DNA of 64,000 bases from JANLVJ01 sp031363945 (GTDB lineage: Bacteria; Bacteroidota; Bacteroidia; Sphingobacteriales; Sphingobacteriaceae), in the NCBI GenBank assembly GCA_031363945.1, contig JANLVJ010000078.1, forward strand, positions 68,858-132,857, written 5' to 3'. The position numbers and the translations under genes are program-made. The notes below the pieces were generated by a model. The model did no database searches. It had not been told where the DNA came from and was given only the letters and a program-made list of their open reading frames with translations. Below are positions 1 through 9,006 of the stretch, piece by piece. Numbering within the stretch: position 1 is the stretch's first letter; each line of letters starts with the position of its first letter.

Positions 1-2
1 CT

Positions 3-50
3 GAAATTTATAGTCAGGCTATCAAGACTTTAACAAAGTCAACTAAATAA
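3..50 (+). CDS. Possible C-terminal end of an upstream gene
   Basis: One frame is open from the window edge and ends in TAA at 48-50, three bases before the desaturase ATG. It encodes about 15 residues ending QAIKTLTKSTK. A tail packed this closely against the next start suggests a co-transcribed upstream gene, but with so little sequence no family can be named and chance is possible. Confidence 0.3.
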   Translation, partial: EIYSQAIKTLTKSTK

Positions 51-53
51 TCT

Positions 54-1178
54 ATGGCTAAGCTTTCATTTAATAACCATCCCGATCCCTTTTTTAAAGC
101 ACTTAAGGTAAAGGTCGATGCGTATTTCTCAGCAAATAACATAGAGCGGTCTGGAAACAGGAAGCTGCACTTGAAAGGTTTGATTCTTACTGTATCCCTT
201 ATTGCTTTATATGTTGAGCTTGTATTCTTTACCCCGGTATGGTATATAGCTATTCCTTTATGTGGTTTAATGGGTTTGAATCTGGCTTCTATTGGTTTTA
301 ACATTATGCACGAAGGTGTTCATGCGAGCTTTTCAAAATGGAAATGGTTAAATACTGTTTCAGCACATTCATTAAATGTAATGGGTGGAAATCAGCATTT
401 CTGGAAATTGAAGCATGTTGTAAATCACCATACCTATACCAATATTCAGCATATGGATTATGATATAGAAACAAAGCTGCTCAGGGTTCATGAGAACCAG
501 GAACATCTTTGGTTTCATAAATATCAGCATCTATACTGGTTTTTGCTTTACGGTCTTTCATATATGGCCTGGATTTTTTATGAAGATTTTCTAAAATATT
601 TTTCAGGTAGAGTTAATCCCCTTGCTGAGAAAAAAGTACTGGCTAATAATGAACAAATCATATTCTGGGTGTCAAAAGCACTGTATGTCATTTTGTACCT
701 TGTAGTTCCGATCATGGTTTTGGGCTTTGCCAAAACCATGGCAGGTTTCTTCATCATGGGTATCACCTGTGGATATATCATCGCAGTAGTATTTCAGCTT
801 GCTCATATCGTTGAAGGAACGCATTTTCCACAGCCAAGCAAAGAACACAACCGTATTGAGCAGGAATGGGCCATTCATCAGGTTGAAACTACTGCCGATT
901 TTGCTACAAAGAGTGTTGTTATTAACTGGTTACTTGGAGGTCTTAATTTTCAAGTTGAACATCACTTATTTCCAAAGATCAGTCATGTTCACTATTCGCA
1001 GATCAATAAGATGGTAAAGGAAACTTGTCTTGAATTTGGGGTAGTTTATCTGGAGTATCCAACTGTTGCCAAAGCGCTTCGTTCACATGTCATGCATATT
1101 TATAAACTTGGACAGATTGGTTTAGACGGGCTTCCTGTATTGGCAGTTCCAGTTCTTTCCCAACCAGTTCTTGCCTGA
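54..1178 (+). CDS. Membrane fatty acid (acyl-CoA/acyl-lipid) desaturase
   Basis: This di-iron membrane desaturase would insert a double bond into fatty acyl chains of membrane lipids. All three histidine boxes are visible: HEGVH at residues 86-90, HVVNHH at 121-126 and QVEHH at 300-304. Hydrophobic membrane segments lie between them (about 44-80 and 215-255). The length of 374 aa fits the linoleoyl-CoA/delta-6 type family, and the Q in the third box is typical of front-end-like desaturases. No fused cytochrome b5 domain is seen. The exact position of the double bond cannot be read from sequence. It ends at a strong bidirectional terminator shared with gap. Confidence 0.9.
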   Translation: MAKLSFNNHPDPFFKALKVKVDAYFSANNIERSGNRKLHLKGLILTVSLIALYVELVFFTPVWYIAIPLCGLMGLNLASIGFNIMHEGVHASFSKWKWLNTVSAHSLNVMGGNQHFWKLKHVVNHHTYTNIQHMDYDIETKLLRVHENQEHLWFHKYQHLYWFLLYGLSYMAWIFYEDFLKYFSGRVNPLAEKKVLANNEQIIFWVSKALYVILYLVVPIMVLGFAKTMAGFFIMGITCGYIIAVVFQLAHIVEGTHFPQPSKEHNRIEQEWAIHQVETTADFATKSVVINWLLGGLNFQVEHHLFPKISHVHYSQINKMVKETCLEFGVVYLEYPTVAKALRSHVMHIYKLGQIGLDGLPVLAVPVLSQPVLA

Positions 1179-1211
1179 TACACAGGGCAGATTACTATTT
1201 CTTAATTCAAT

Positions 1212-1251
1212 ATATAAAATGCCACCTGACTTATCAGGTGGCATTTTATAT
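1212..1251. terminator. Bidirectional intrinsic terminator (desaturase / gap)
   Basis: A perfect 18-bp inverted repeat with a CTTA loop (GCCACCTGA...TCAGGTGGC core) has A/T-rich flanks that give U-runs in both directions. It sits between two convergent genes and would end both transcripts. Confidence 0.9.
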
Positions 1252-1267
1252 GACTAACCTAAACTGA

Positions 1268-2266
1268 TTAAGCTTTAGGGTTTCCTACCTTTACGATCAG
1301 ATCAGCAATACGGTTAGAATAGCCGCTTTCATTATCATACCAGCCCATGATTTTGATTGTTTTCCCCATTACCAGGGTTAGCTCACTATCAAAAATACAA
1401 GAATGGGTGTTTCCAACGATATCAGCAGAAACAATAGGATCTTCAGTATACTGAAGATATCCTTTTAGTGAACCTTCTGATGCTGCTTTCTTAAATGCTG
1501 CATTAATTTCTTCTTTTGTTGCAGGTTTGGTAAGTACACCAGTAAAATCGGTAATTGATCCAGCCGGAACGGGTACTCTAAGTGATGCTCCGTTTAACTT
1601 TCCCTTAACACTTGGAATTACAAGGCCTAAAGCCTTGGCTGCTCCTGTGCTAGTTGGAATTATTGAAAGGGCTGCTGCACGGGCACGACGCAAGTCACTA
1701 TGTGGTGCATCCTGTAAACGCTGGTCAGCAGTATATGCGTGTATTGTTTGCATAAAACCACTTTCAATACCGAAGTTATCTTCAAGTACTTTTACCATTG
1801 GAGCCAGACAATTCGTAGTACAACTGGCATTTGAAATGATAGTCTCAGTACCATCAAGTGTATCATCATTTACACCAAGTACAATCGTTTTCAAATCACC
1901 AGTCGCAGGTGCTGAAATAATAACCTTTTTTGCTCCAGCCTGAATATGTGCTTCAGCCTTAACCCGGTCAGCAAAAAAACCAGTAGACTCAAGTACTACA
2001 TCAATTCCTAATTTGCCCCATGGTAAATCAGCTGGATTCTTAATAGCATAAACAGGTATTTTCTTATTGTTAATGATCAAATTTTCTGAATCATGAGAAA
2101 CTTCACCTTTAAAGTTACCATGTATTGAATCATATTTCAGTAAATGCGCAAGAGTAGCTGTGTCAGTCAGGTCATTGATAGCAACCACCTCTACATCTTT
2201 TTTTGCTAATAAAGCACGCAATGAAATACGTCCGATACGGCCGAAGCCATTAATTGCAACCTTCAT
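1268..2266 (-). CDS. gap: Glyceraldehyde-3-phosphate dehydrogenase, type I
   Basis: This glycolytic enzyme oxidises glyceraldehyde-3-phosphate to 1,3-bisphosphoglycerate. The N-terminal Rossmann motif is INGFGRIG (5-12). Asp32 in the sequence IND favours NAD. The catalytic Cys149 lies in SNASCTTNC, and the base His176 lies in QTIHAYT. The length of 332 aa is normal. It is the last gene of a leftward operon with the sugar kinase and pfkA (22 nt after pfkA), so two consecutive parts of glycolysis are co-transcribed. Confidence 0.97.
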   Translation of the reverse strand: MKVAINGFGRIGRISLRALLAKKDVEVVAINDLTDTATLAHLLKYDSIHGNFKGEVSHDSENLIINNKKIPVYAIKNPADLPWGKLGIDVVLESTGFFADRVKAEAHIQAGAKKVIISAPATGDLKTIVLGVNDDTLDGTETIISNASCTTNCLAPMVKVLEDNFGIESGFMQTIHAYTADQRLQDAPHSDLRRARAAALSIIPTSTGAAKALGLVIPSVKGKLNGASLRVPVPAGSITDFTGVLTKPATKEEINAAFKKAASEGSLKGYLQYTEDPIVSADIVGNTHSCIFDSELTLVMGKTIKIMGWYDNESGYSNRIADLIVKVGNPKA

Positions 2267-2287
2267 AATCTTAATTTTAAATAAATA

Positions 2288-3274
2288 TTAAATTGATAAA
2301 ATATGTACAATATCGATCAGACTTTGGTCAAGGCTGAATTTATTTCCAATCACAGAAGAAAGATCTGTAAGTTTTATCTCATTACCTACAAGCCCGACCA
2401 TTTTTTTTGATTCGCCATTAAGTAACGATTTTACGGCCGCATGCCCAAGCCGGCTTGCTAAAACTCTATCGAAACTAGACGGAGAACCCCCGCGTTGCAG
2501 ATGCCCAAGTACTGCAACTTTGACATCATAATGACTGAATTTCTCTTCTACCAGCTCTGCAAGCCTGATAGCACCACCCTCAAAAGCGCCTTCAGCAACT
2601 ATGACAATACTGGAGGTTTTTTGTTTACGGGCCCCAAATTCTAGCTGTCCGATTAAATCTTCAACTGTGCAGTTTATTTCTGGAATAAGGACAGCTTCAG
2701 ATCCACCTCCGATACCTGCCCATAAGGCGATTGAACCAGCATGACGTCCCATAACCTCAATAAAAAAAAGCCTGCAATGTGAATCTGCCGTGTCTCTGAT
2801 TTTATCGATTGCCTCAATGGCTGTATTATTGGCCGTATCGAAGCCGATAGTAAAATCTGTTCCTGGAATATCATTATCTATTGTTCCCGGTATACAAATT
2901 ACAGGGGTATTATATTCTTGAGAAAAAATATCAGCCCCAGTGAAGGTACCGTCACCACCGATTGCAATTAGCGCATCAACATGGTTTTCCTGTAAATGTT
3001 GCCAGCCTTGGGCTCTACCCGCTGCTGTTCTGAACTCATCACTTCTGGCGGTTTTTAAAATAGTTCCTCCTCGCTGTATACAATTACTTACGTCACGTGA
3101 AGACAGTATCTTTGATCGCCCTTCTATCAGGCCCTGATAACCCTGGTAAATACCCAGTATTTCTTTGCCATAGAAGATACCTGTTCTGACAACTGCTCTC
3201 AGACAAGCGTTCATGCCAGGAGCATCTCCGCCAGAAGTTAATACAGCAATTTTTTGAATTTTGTTAGATGGCAT
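2288..3274 (-). CDS. pfkA: ATP-dependent 6-phosphofructokinase
   Basis: It phosphorylates fructose-6-phosphate to fructose-1,6-bisphosphate. The ATP site TSGGDAPGMN is at residues 13-22, GGDGT is at 106-110, and the catalytic TIDND with Asp133 and Asp135 is at 131-135. These match the bacterial ATP-dependent group: the Gly in GGDGT is the ATP-type residue where PPi enzymes carry Asp. The length of 328 aa is typical. It sits between the sugar kinase (39 nt upstream) and gap. Confidence 0.96.
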   Translation of the reverse strand: MPSNKIQKIAVLTSGGDAPGMNACLRAVVRTGIFYGKEILGIYQGYQGLIEGRSKILSSRDVSNCIQRGGTILKTARSDEFRTAAGRAQGWQHLQENHVDALIAIGGDGTFTGADIFSQEYNTPVICIPGTIDNDIPGTDFTIGFDTANNTAIEAIDKIRDTADSHCRLFFIEVMGRHAGSIALWAGIGGGSEAVLIPEINCTVEDLIGQLEFGARKQKTSSIVIVAEGAFEGGAIRLAELVEEKFSHYDVKVAVLGHLQRGGSPSSFDRVLASRLGHAAVKSLLNGESKKMVGLVGNEIKLTDLSSVIGNKFSLDQSLIDIVHILSI

Positions 3275-3313
3275 TATTTTGAGAAAATGCTGACAGGAAC
3301 CGGGTTTTAAGGC

Positions 3314-4171
3314 TTAGTTCTGTGTTGCCAGGTTCATATGAAAAAATACCAGGTCATCGATTGGTGAACGAATGATTTTACCTGTAGCCATACCATGTTT
3401 GGTAGCTACCTCTTCTAAGACATCTCTGAAATTGTAACCTACAGACCCAATGCAATTGAACGTATAGTCTTTGTAATTCGGATAGTGAATGACGAGGTTC
3501 TTAAAAAAAGCGTCAAAACCTTCACAAACTACATCCCGTGTATAGGGCAGGTAATTATTATTATCATACAAAAATTTACTGAACTGCGCCAGGAAACGGT
3601 TTGGATGTGGCTGGTTATATAACCTGTCAAGCACATCTTCAACAGTCAACTGGTAGGTATCCCAAAAACTATCAGCAAGTCCAGCGGGCATATAGCCTCT
3701 AAAATAATCGCGTAAAACTCTTTTTCCGATATACGAACCACTGCCTTCATCACCCAGAAAATAGGCGAGTGAATCAATGCAGGTTTCAACACCTGTACCA
3801 TCGTAAATGCAGGAATTTGTACCTGTGCCTAAAATGGCGGCAAAGCCACGGTTGTTTCCAAGCAAGGCTCTGGCTGCGGCAAGTAAGTCATGACCAATGA
3901 AGACATGAGCTTTCGTAAATACTGCTTGCATGGCCTGTTGAACAATTTCCCGCTTATCTTCATTTGAACAACCTGCACCGTAGTAATTCACCTCAGTGAT
4001 TTGGTCTAGCTCTAGGTTATCGGGCAGGTTATTGTGTAGAGAGGCAATAATTCCTTCAGTAGAAATGAAGTAAGGATTATAACCTTCTGTATTAAAATAA
4101 ATCTTTTTACCTTCTTTACTTACCAGGCACCAGTTTGTTTTAGTGGAGCCTCCGTCGGCAATAATCTTCAT
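3314..4171 (-). CDS. BadF/BcrA-type sugar kinase (N-acetylglucosamine kinase-like)
   Basis: This actin-fold ATPase belongs to the BadF/BadG/BcrA/BcrD family, whose Bacteroidota members are usually N-acetylglucosamine kinase-like. The phosphate-1 motif DGGSTKTN is at residues 6-13. A second nucleotide-binding motif, ILGTGTNS, and the segment LGDEGSGSYIG are typical of amino-sugar kinases. It is 285 aa with no membrane segment. It heads the operon with pfkA and gap, which supports feeding a sugar phosphate into glycolysis. The substrate (GlcNAc, glucosamine or another sugar) is inferred. Confidence 0.8.
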   Translation of the reverse strand: MKIIADGGSTKTNWCLVSKEGKKIYFNTEGYNPYFISTEGIIASLHNNLPDNLELDQITEVNYYGAGCSNEDKREIVQQAMQAVFTKAHVFIGHDLLAAARALLGNNRGFAAILGTGTNSCIYDGTGVETCIDSLAYFLGDEGSGSYIGKRVLRDYFRGYMPAGLADSFWDTYQLTVEDVLDRLYNQPHPNRFLAQFSKFLYDNNNYLPYTRDVVCEGFDAFFKNLVIHYPNYKDYTFNCIGSVGYNFRDVLEEVATKHGMATGKIIRSPIDDLVFFHMNLATQN

Positions 4172-4203
4172 ATTCTATGCTCTTCTCTTAATGACAATAG
4201 AAA

Positions 4204-4234
4204 TAAAGATAGGCCAATAAATAAGAAGCGCAAA
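4204..4234 (-). promoter_or_regulatory. Bacteroidota-type promoter for the sugar kinase-pfkA-gap operon
   Basis: Read on the minus strand there is TTTG (4231-4234), exactly 19 nt, then TATCTTTA (4204-4211), close to the Bacteroidota -33/-7 consensus TTTG-N19-TAnnTTTG. It starts 33 nt upstream of the kinase ATG. Confidence 0.65.
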
Positions 4235-4453
4235 TTTAATTTTGAATTGACGGGGAATAACAGTGCTGATTAATCAGGGTCATTTTAAGATAAGTATAAA
4301 ATCCAAAAAGAAATTTAATCGAATTGGGTATAAATGCAAAATGGTCCCGGGCATGGGTTTTTATTTTTGGGCTATTTTGATTCTTAAATAATTTCAGTTG
4401 TCTCCTTTACAGCTTCCTGGCAAAAGCCTTATCTAATTTTGAGAGCTTTGACT

Positions 4454-6232
4454 TTAGAGAAATAGGGGCATATCTAGTTTCTTTGAAACCCGGTAAGCGG
4501 CATTCATCAGGCCAACATGGCTATAAGCCTGTGGGAAATTTCCCCACTGGCTACCATCGCTTGGTGATACATCTTCACTCAGCAGACCCAGGTGATTTGA
4601 ATATTGCATCAACTGTATAAATTGTTCTGTTGCATCTTTCATTCTCCCAACACAAGCCAGTGCTTCAACATGCCAGAAAGCACAAATTAAAAACGTTGTT
4701 TGTGGCAGTCCAAAATCATCTTCATGAATATACCGGTAAAATAATCCCCTATCTGCCTGAAGTTGTGATTCGACAGCCTTTAAATGCTTTTTGGCCTTTT
4801 GCGATTTAGGATTCAGGTACCCCATCATGATGAGCTGAAGCGTGCTGGCATCCATATAAGTTGAACCAATTGAGTCAGTATATGCTTGCTGGGTGCTATC
4901 ATAACATTGTTCAATATAATGGGTTGCAATACGTTTAAGCTTAACCGCTCTTGAAACCAGTTTATCTTCTTTCAGGGCGACTCCGATTTTTATGGCAGCT
5001 GACGCTCCTGTCCAGTAGAAAAGCTTGGTATAGCAGTGATGTCCACTGATATGCCTGTATTCCCAAAGCCCGGCATCTGTTTCATGTATGGTGGCTTCCA
5101 TCTTATCGAGCATCATTGACAGCCATACTGCAGATCCTGTTCTTTCGGCATCTACAAATCGGCGATCAATGAATAAGGGAAGCAAGGCAATCAGAACCTG
5201 ACCGTACACGTCATTCTGTATATGCTCGTACGCCTGGTTACCGATGCGTACAGGTTTATTGTTTAAATAACCGGCTAGTGGAATAATCTTCTCAAGTAGT
5301 TTACTTTCTCCGGTAATGCTGTATAAGGGTTGAAATCTTTCTGTAGCAACTCTTGAAATATTCGAAATAAAGCTGAAATACCCTTCCATCTCTTCGAAGT
5401 GACCAATATTATTAAAGGCTTGTAAAATATAGTAAGTATCACGAAGCCAGCAGTAGCGATAGTCCCAGGTTCGGCCACTCTGGTCAAATTCGGGAAGACT
5501 GGTTGTACTGGCAGCGATGATTGCTCCGGTATCTTCATATTGGTGAATTTTTAGGGCCAGTGATGAACGAATGACCGCTGCCTGATAGAAATTACTAATG
5601 GTTGTGTTTTTTACCCAATCGCGCCAGTACTGTACTGTTTTATTCAAAAAAATCTCAACGGTATTTTCCAGTGTTGCTTCAAGAGGAGCCCCGTAAGTAA
5701 GCACAAGGTATTTTATCTCATTCAGTACAAAATAACATTCGTCTTTAATATAATTAATTGAAATATTAGTGGTGAGCCTTACTGGGCTTTCAAGACCTTC
5801 ATACTCTAGGTGATTGCTACCCTGCATCATTTTTAAGTTACGTGTGCCATATTGCCCGACGGGTTTACAAACAACCTTAATCAAGGGGTTACCAGAAAGA
5901 GGCTCAACTTTTCGAATAAGCATGAGCGGCCTGAAGTACCTGTCATTTTGTTTAAACCTGGGAGCAAAATCAGTGATTAAATAAGCATCATCACCTGACC
6001 TAACTTTAGTACATAAGAGGTTAGTATTTTCACGGTAGTATTGCTCTACTGCATATTCGTCACGGGGCAAAATCGAAAATTCACCCCCTGATTTACTGTC
6101 TAAAAGATTACCGAAAATAAAACTACTATCGAATCTGGGCCAGCAGAGCCAACAAATATTAGTATCAGTGTTGATGTGAGCGATATAGCCACAGTTGCCA
6201 ATAATTCCTGATTTATATTGATGATGTGACAT
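4454..6232 (-). CDS. Glycoside hydrolase family 15 (glucoamylase/trehalase-like)
   Basis: GH15 enzymes are inverting alpha-glucosidases acting on starch oligosaccharides or, in some bacteria, trehalose. The N-terminal beta-domain has a typical start (GIIGNCGYIAHIN, CWLCWPRFDSS). The (alpha/alpha)6 domain shows WDYRYCWLRD at about 258-267, the general-acid segment GLWEYR near 390, and the C-terminal base segment LLSEDVSP near 550 followed by WGNFPQAYSHVG. The ATG at 6232 fits the family start; an upstream ATG at 6310 would add 26 unsupported residues. The usual DVYGE motif reads DVYGQ here. There is no signal peptide, so it should be cytoplasmic. Confidence 0.88.
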   Translation of the reverse strand: MSHHQYKSGIIGNCGYIAHINTDTNICWLCWPRFDSSFIFGNLLDSKSGGEFSILPRDEYAVEQYYRENTNLLCTKVRSGDDAYLITDFAPRFKQNDRYFRPLMLIRKVEPLSGNPLIKVVCKPVGQYGTRNLKMMQGSNHLEYEGLESPVRLTTNISINYIKDECYFVLNEIKYLVLTYGAPLEATLENTVEIFLNKTVQYWRDWVKNTTISNFYQAAVIRSSLALKIHQYEDTGAIIAASTTSLPEFDQSGRTWDYRYCWLRDTYYILQAFNNIGHFEEMEGYFSFISNISRVATERFQPLYSITGESKLLEKIIPLAGYLNNKPVRIGNQAYEHIQNDVYGQVLIALLPLFIDRRFVDAERTGSAVWLSMMLDKMEATIHETDAGLWEYRHISGHHCYTKLFYWTGASAAIKIGVALKEDKLVSRAVKLKRIATHYIEQCYDSTQQAYTDSIGSTYMDASTLQLIMMGYLNPKSQKAKKHLKAVESQLQADRGLFYRYIHEDDFGLPQTTFLICAFWHVEALACVGRMKDATEQFIQLMQYSNHLGLLSEDVSPSDGSQWGNFPQAYSHVGLMNAAYRVSKKLDMPLFL

Positions 6233-6512
6233 AGTAGATTTAGGATCGATTTTGGTATCGTAGAGATTCAAGCTAGAAACCTTTGGCAGAAAGAAATGGC
6301 TATTTAGCATGGCACAAGAACTCAGCCATTAATTTTTATGAGCCGGTATTTCTGACACGTCCCCGGCACGACTTAACTAAAGGTTATCTCTGAGTCGGGC
6401 TAAACAAAAAAATGGCGTGTAATTTTTTTGTCTTTACCTGTTAACATGTAGTTAATAGCTTGTTTAAATCGTACATCTCTAGTAAATTTACAAAAGGCTA
6501 ATAAAATCAATT

Positions 6513-8045
6513 ATGAAATGGAAAAAGTTACGTTTTTTTATTGCTGTGGCAGCAATTACGGCGTTTAGTTCACAAACTTACGGACAGGGCTATGTTGATG
6601 ATGCCCTTCGAATTTCTCAACCAGTTTTAAGAGGTTCAACCAGAACTCAATCACTGGGAGCTGCTTTTAGTTCTCTTGGAGGTGATATTGGTGTTCTGAG
6701 TTCTAATCCTGCAGGTTTAGGTTTTTACCGGAAATCAGATATTTCTTTTACTCCTGAGTATAGTAATTCATCATTACAATCGTCCTATTTTTACAACAAA
6801 GTAAACGATAGCAAACAAGGCTGGAATGTAGGTAATTTTGGAATTGTATTCGCTCACTCTTCACCTGAAGCTGATCGGGGTCTGGCTACAGATAATCGGT
6901 TAATTTCTTTTGCTTTCGGGGCAGGCTATTCAAGAAACAGTTCATTTAACAGAAACACTACTTTTTCAGGACATAACCCTGGCAGAAGTTTTAATTCTTT
7001 ATTAAGTGATCAGGCGAACGCTTCTGGTATCACTGGACAGGATTATGGTAGTACGCTAGGAGGTATTGCCTTTGATGAGTACCTGATTAATCCAACAAAT
7101 AAGGCAATGACAACCTTTGCGCCAGTTCAGGCAGCTAATCTTGACCAGAATGGAAGTATGCAGGAAAACGGGTATTCAGACGAAAGTAACTTTAGTTTTG
7201 GTACAAATTTTGGAAATGTGGTGTATGTTGGAGCAGGTGTTAATTTTGATAACCTAAGTTATCAGCGTTTGACACAGTTCAATGAAACAGGTATTGTAGA
7301 TCCGGCCATGAAAATTGATGGCATTACCTACAGTAAGTTTACTTCTCAATATGGAACTGGTATAAATGGTAAGGCTGGTATTATTTTTAATCTGGCAAAT
7401 GCCCTTCATATAGGTGGCTATGTTCAGAGCCCTACCAATTACAGCATGTATGAGACCTCAGATATGTCGCTTTACGGTCTCAAGAGCAATCAACTAATTG
7501 GTCCCTCTGTAAATAATACCGATAATATGGGTAAAGTCACAGCAGGTACCTATGATCCGACTGTTAGCGCTACTAATTCCTACCATATTCGTACACCTTA
7601 TAAATATACAGCAGGAGCTTCCCTTATTCTTGGCAAGTTTATGTTGCTGACTGGTGAGGCAGACTATCTTGACTATCGGCAGATGAGGTTCTCTTCAGAT
7701 AATAGTAGTGCTGATATGAACATTAATTCACAGATTCAAACCAAATATAAGGCTGTGATAAATTACAAAGCTGGTGCTGAATTGAAATTCGGGCCTCTTG
7801 TTATCAGAGGTGGATATGTTTTTGCGTCTAGTCCACTTTCAAACTCAGTTACCGATGCTGATAGAAGAATCCTGACCGGAGGCTTTGGCATCAGATCAGG
7901 CAATTTCTATATTGACTTTGGTGGTGTTCGTGATTTCTCGCGTAGCTATAGAAATCTCTACACACTGAACGATAATACAGGACCTTCATTGAAGCAATAT
8001 AATATCCGTACAAGCGGTACAGTAACCATTGGTACCCGGTTTTAA
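6513..8045 (+). CDS. Outer-membrane transport protein, OmpP1/FadL-like
   Basis: A predicted outer-membrane beta-barrel of 510 aa. A signal peptide (basic MKWKKLR, hydrophobic core, cut near TYGQG) is followed by SLGAAFSSLGGDIGVLSSNPAG, which resembles the N-terminal plug segment of FadL/OMPP1 proteins. The rest is alternating, aromatic-rich beta-strands ending in a barrel-type C terminus (GTVTIGTRF). FadL proteins pass hydrophobic compounds across the outer membrane; the cargo here is unknown. It is a single gene ending in a strong terminator. A weak promoter (TTG-N20-TAAATTTA) lies about 20 nt upstream. Confidence 0.75.
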   Translation: MKWKKLRFFIAVAAITAFSSQTYGQGYVDDALRISQPVLRGSTRTQSLGAAFSSLGGDIGVLSSNPAGLGFYRKSDISFTPEYSNSSLQSSYFYNKVNDSKQGWNVGNFGIVFAHSSPEADRGLATDNRLISFAFGAGYSRNSSFNRNTTFSGHNPGRSFNSLLSDQANASGITGQDYGSTLGGIAFDEYLINPTNKAMTTFAPVQAANLDQNGSMQENGYSDESNFSFGTNFGNVVYVGAGVNFDNLSYQRLTQFNETGIVDPAMKIDGITYSKFTSQYGTGINGKAGIIFNLANALHIGGYVQSPTNYSMYETSDMSLYGLKSNQLIGPSVNNTDNMGKVTAGTYDPTVSATNSYHIRTPYKYTAGASLILGKFMLLTGEADYLDYRQMRFSSDNSSADMNINSQIQTKYKAVINYKAGAELKFGPLVIRGGYVFASSPLSNSVTDADRRILTGGFGIRSGNFYIDFGGVRDFSRSYRNLYTLNDNTGPSLKQYNIRTSGTVTIGTRF

Positions 8046-8076
8046 TCGGACGGCACTGATAGATATACGTTTAACT

Positions 8077-8116
8077 TTTATCAAAAAAGGCAGCTCTGGC
8101 TGCCTTTTTTGATAAA
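8077..8116 (+). terminator. Intrinsic terminator after the FadL-like gene
   Basis: An 18-bp perfect stem (core AAAAAAGGCAGC / GCTGCCTTTTTT) with a TCTG loop ends in a T-run. It lies 31 nt after the stop codon. Confidence 0.9.
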
Positions 8117-8249
8117 TTCAGAGGCATACTTGATCGTGCTACAATTAAAAAATCTGGTAATCTACGTTCCTATTCAAATTGTGGCATAGATCGGTGAACT
8201 TTTTTTTGTGCTCCTCGTAATGAGACGAGTAATTGTTGAGCTCAAGCAC

Positions 8250-8960
8250 ATGAAAAATCTTTTTATAGGAGCTTGTATGTTTTTTTTTCTTGCATTAGTT
8301 CCAGCTTCATCGAAAGCTCAGAGTTCTAATAGAAGTACTTTGTTAGAAACATTCTCACGCTGGTTTGCTGGCGATTTTAATACGGTTACTAGTAAGGGGT
8401 TTGTTGATACCTCATCTTACGCTTTAAATCTTCATCACCTGGTTTTAAAATCATGGAAGTCTGATGACAGCACATTATGGGTTTATGAAGAAATTAATTT
8501 CGTCAACCATAATGATCAGGTATTCAGGCAGCTAGTATGGTCCTTAAAAGCAGATCCTGAGGGTAATATAATTGCCAATCAATACCTGCTTCAAAAAGGT
8601 TGGCTTTTTACGGGCGCCTGGAAGAGTGCAGACCGTTTACGTCAGCTCAGCAGTGAATATCTGGCGAGTTCTCCTTTTTGTGAACTGGTATTTACCCGTG
8701 TCAATAAATTTTACTTCAAGGGTAGCAGCTTAAAAAATGGATGTCCCAATAATTATAAAAACGCTGTCTTTTTCTCAGATGTATTTAACCTGACTCAATT
8801 GCAATTAGATTTCTGGGATAGGGGATGGGACGCCAGCGGCAAATTAGTTTGGGGTAGCGCTAAAGAGGGAATACATTTCATACGTAAGTCAATTACTGCC
8901 CAACCTTTTGAACAGACTGACGTGGTTGTTATGCCTTCTGACACAATTAATTACCGATAA
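8250..8960 (+). CDS. CpcT/CpeT-like secreted protein
   Basis: A 236-aa protein with a signal peptide cut near SSKAQS. The mature part matches the CpcT/CpeT chromophore-lyase fold: an opening LLETFSRWFAGDFNT, then FRQLVWSL, a central CELVFTRVNKFYFKGSS...GC, and the C-terminal DRGWDASGKLVWGSAKEG. In cyanobacteria this fold attaches bilins to phycobiliproteins; this organism shows no phycobilisome genes here, so that role is unlikely and the true ligand is unknown. The ATG at 8250 is preferred over 8208 because it puts the signal peptide at the N terminus. Confidence 0.7.
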   Translation: MKNLFIGACMFFFLALVPASSKAQSSNRSTLLETFSRWFAGDFNTVTSKGFVDTSSYALNLHHLVLKSWKSDDSTLWVYEEINFVNHNDQVFRQLVWSLKADPEGNIIANQYLLQKGWLFTGAWKSADRLRQLSSEYLASSPFCELVFTRVNKFYFKGSSLKNGCPNNYKNAVFFSDVFNLTQLQLDFWDRGWDASGKLVWGSAKEGIHFIRKSITAQPFEQTDVVVMPSDTINYR

Positions 8961-9006
8961 AAGTGACTTATGCCAAGGCCTTTATTGTTTTGATACTCCC
9001 TGTCAC

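Noticed and set aside
26..40. Inverted repeat GACTTT-AAC-AAAGTC at the left edge
   Set aside because: Short, within or at the end of a possible upstream coding tail, with no T-run or other support for a regulatory role.
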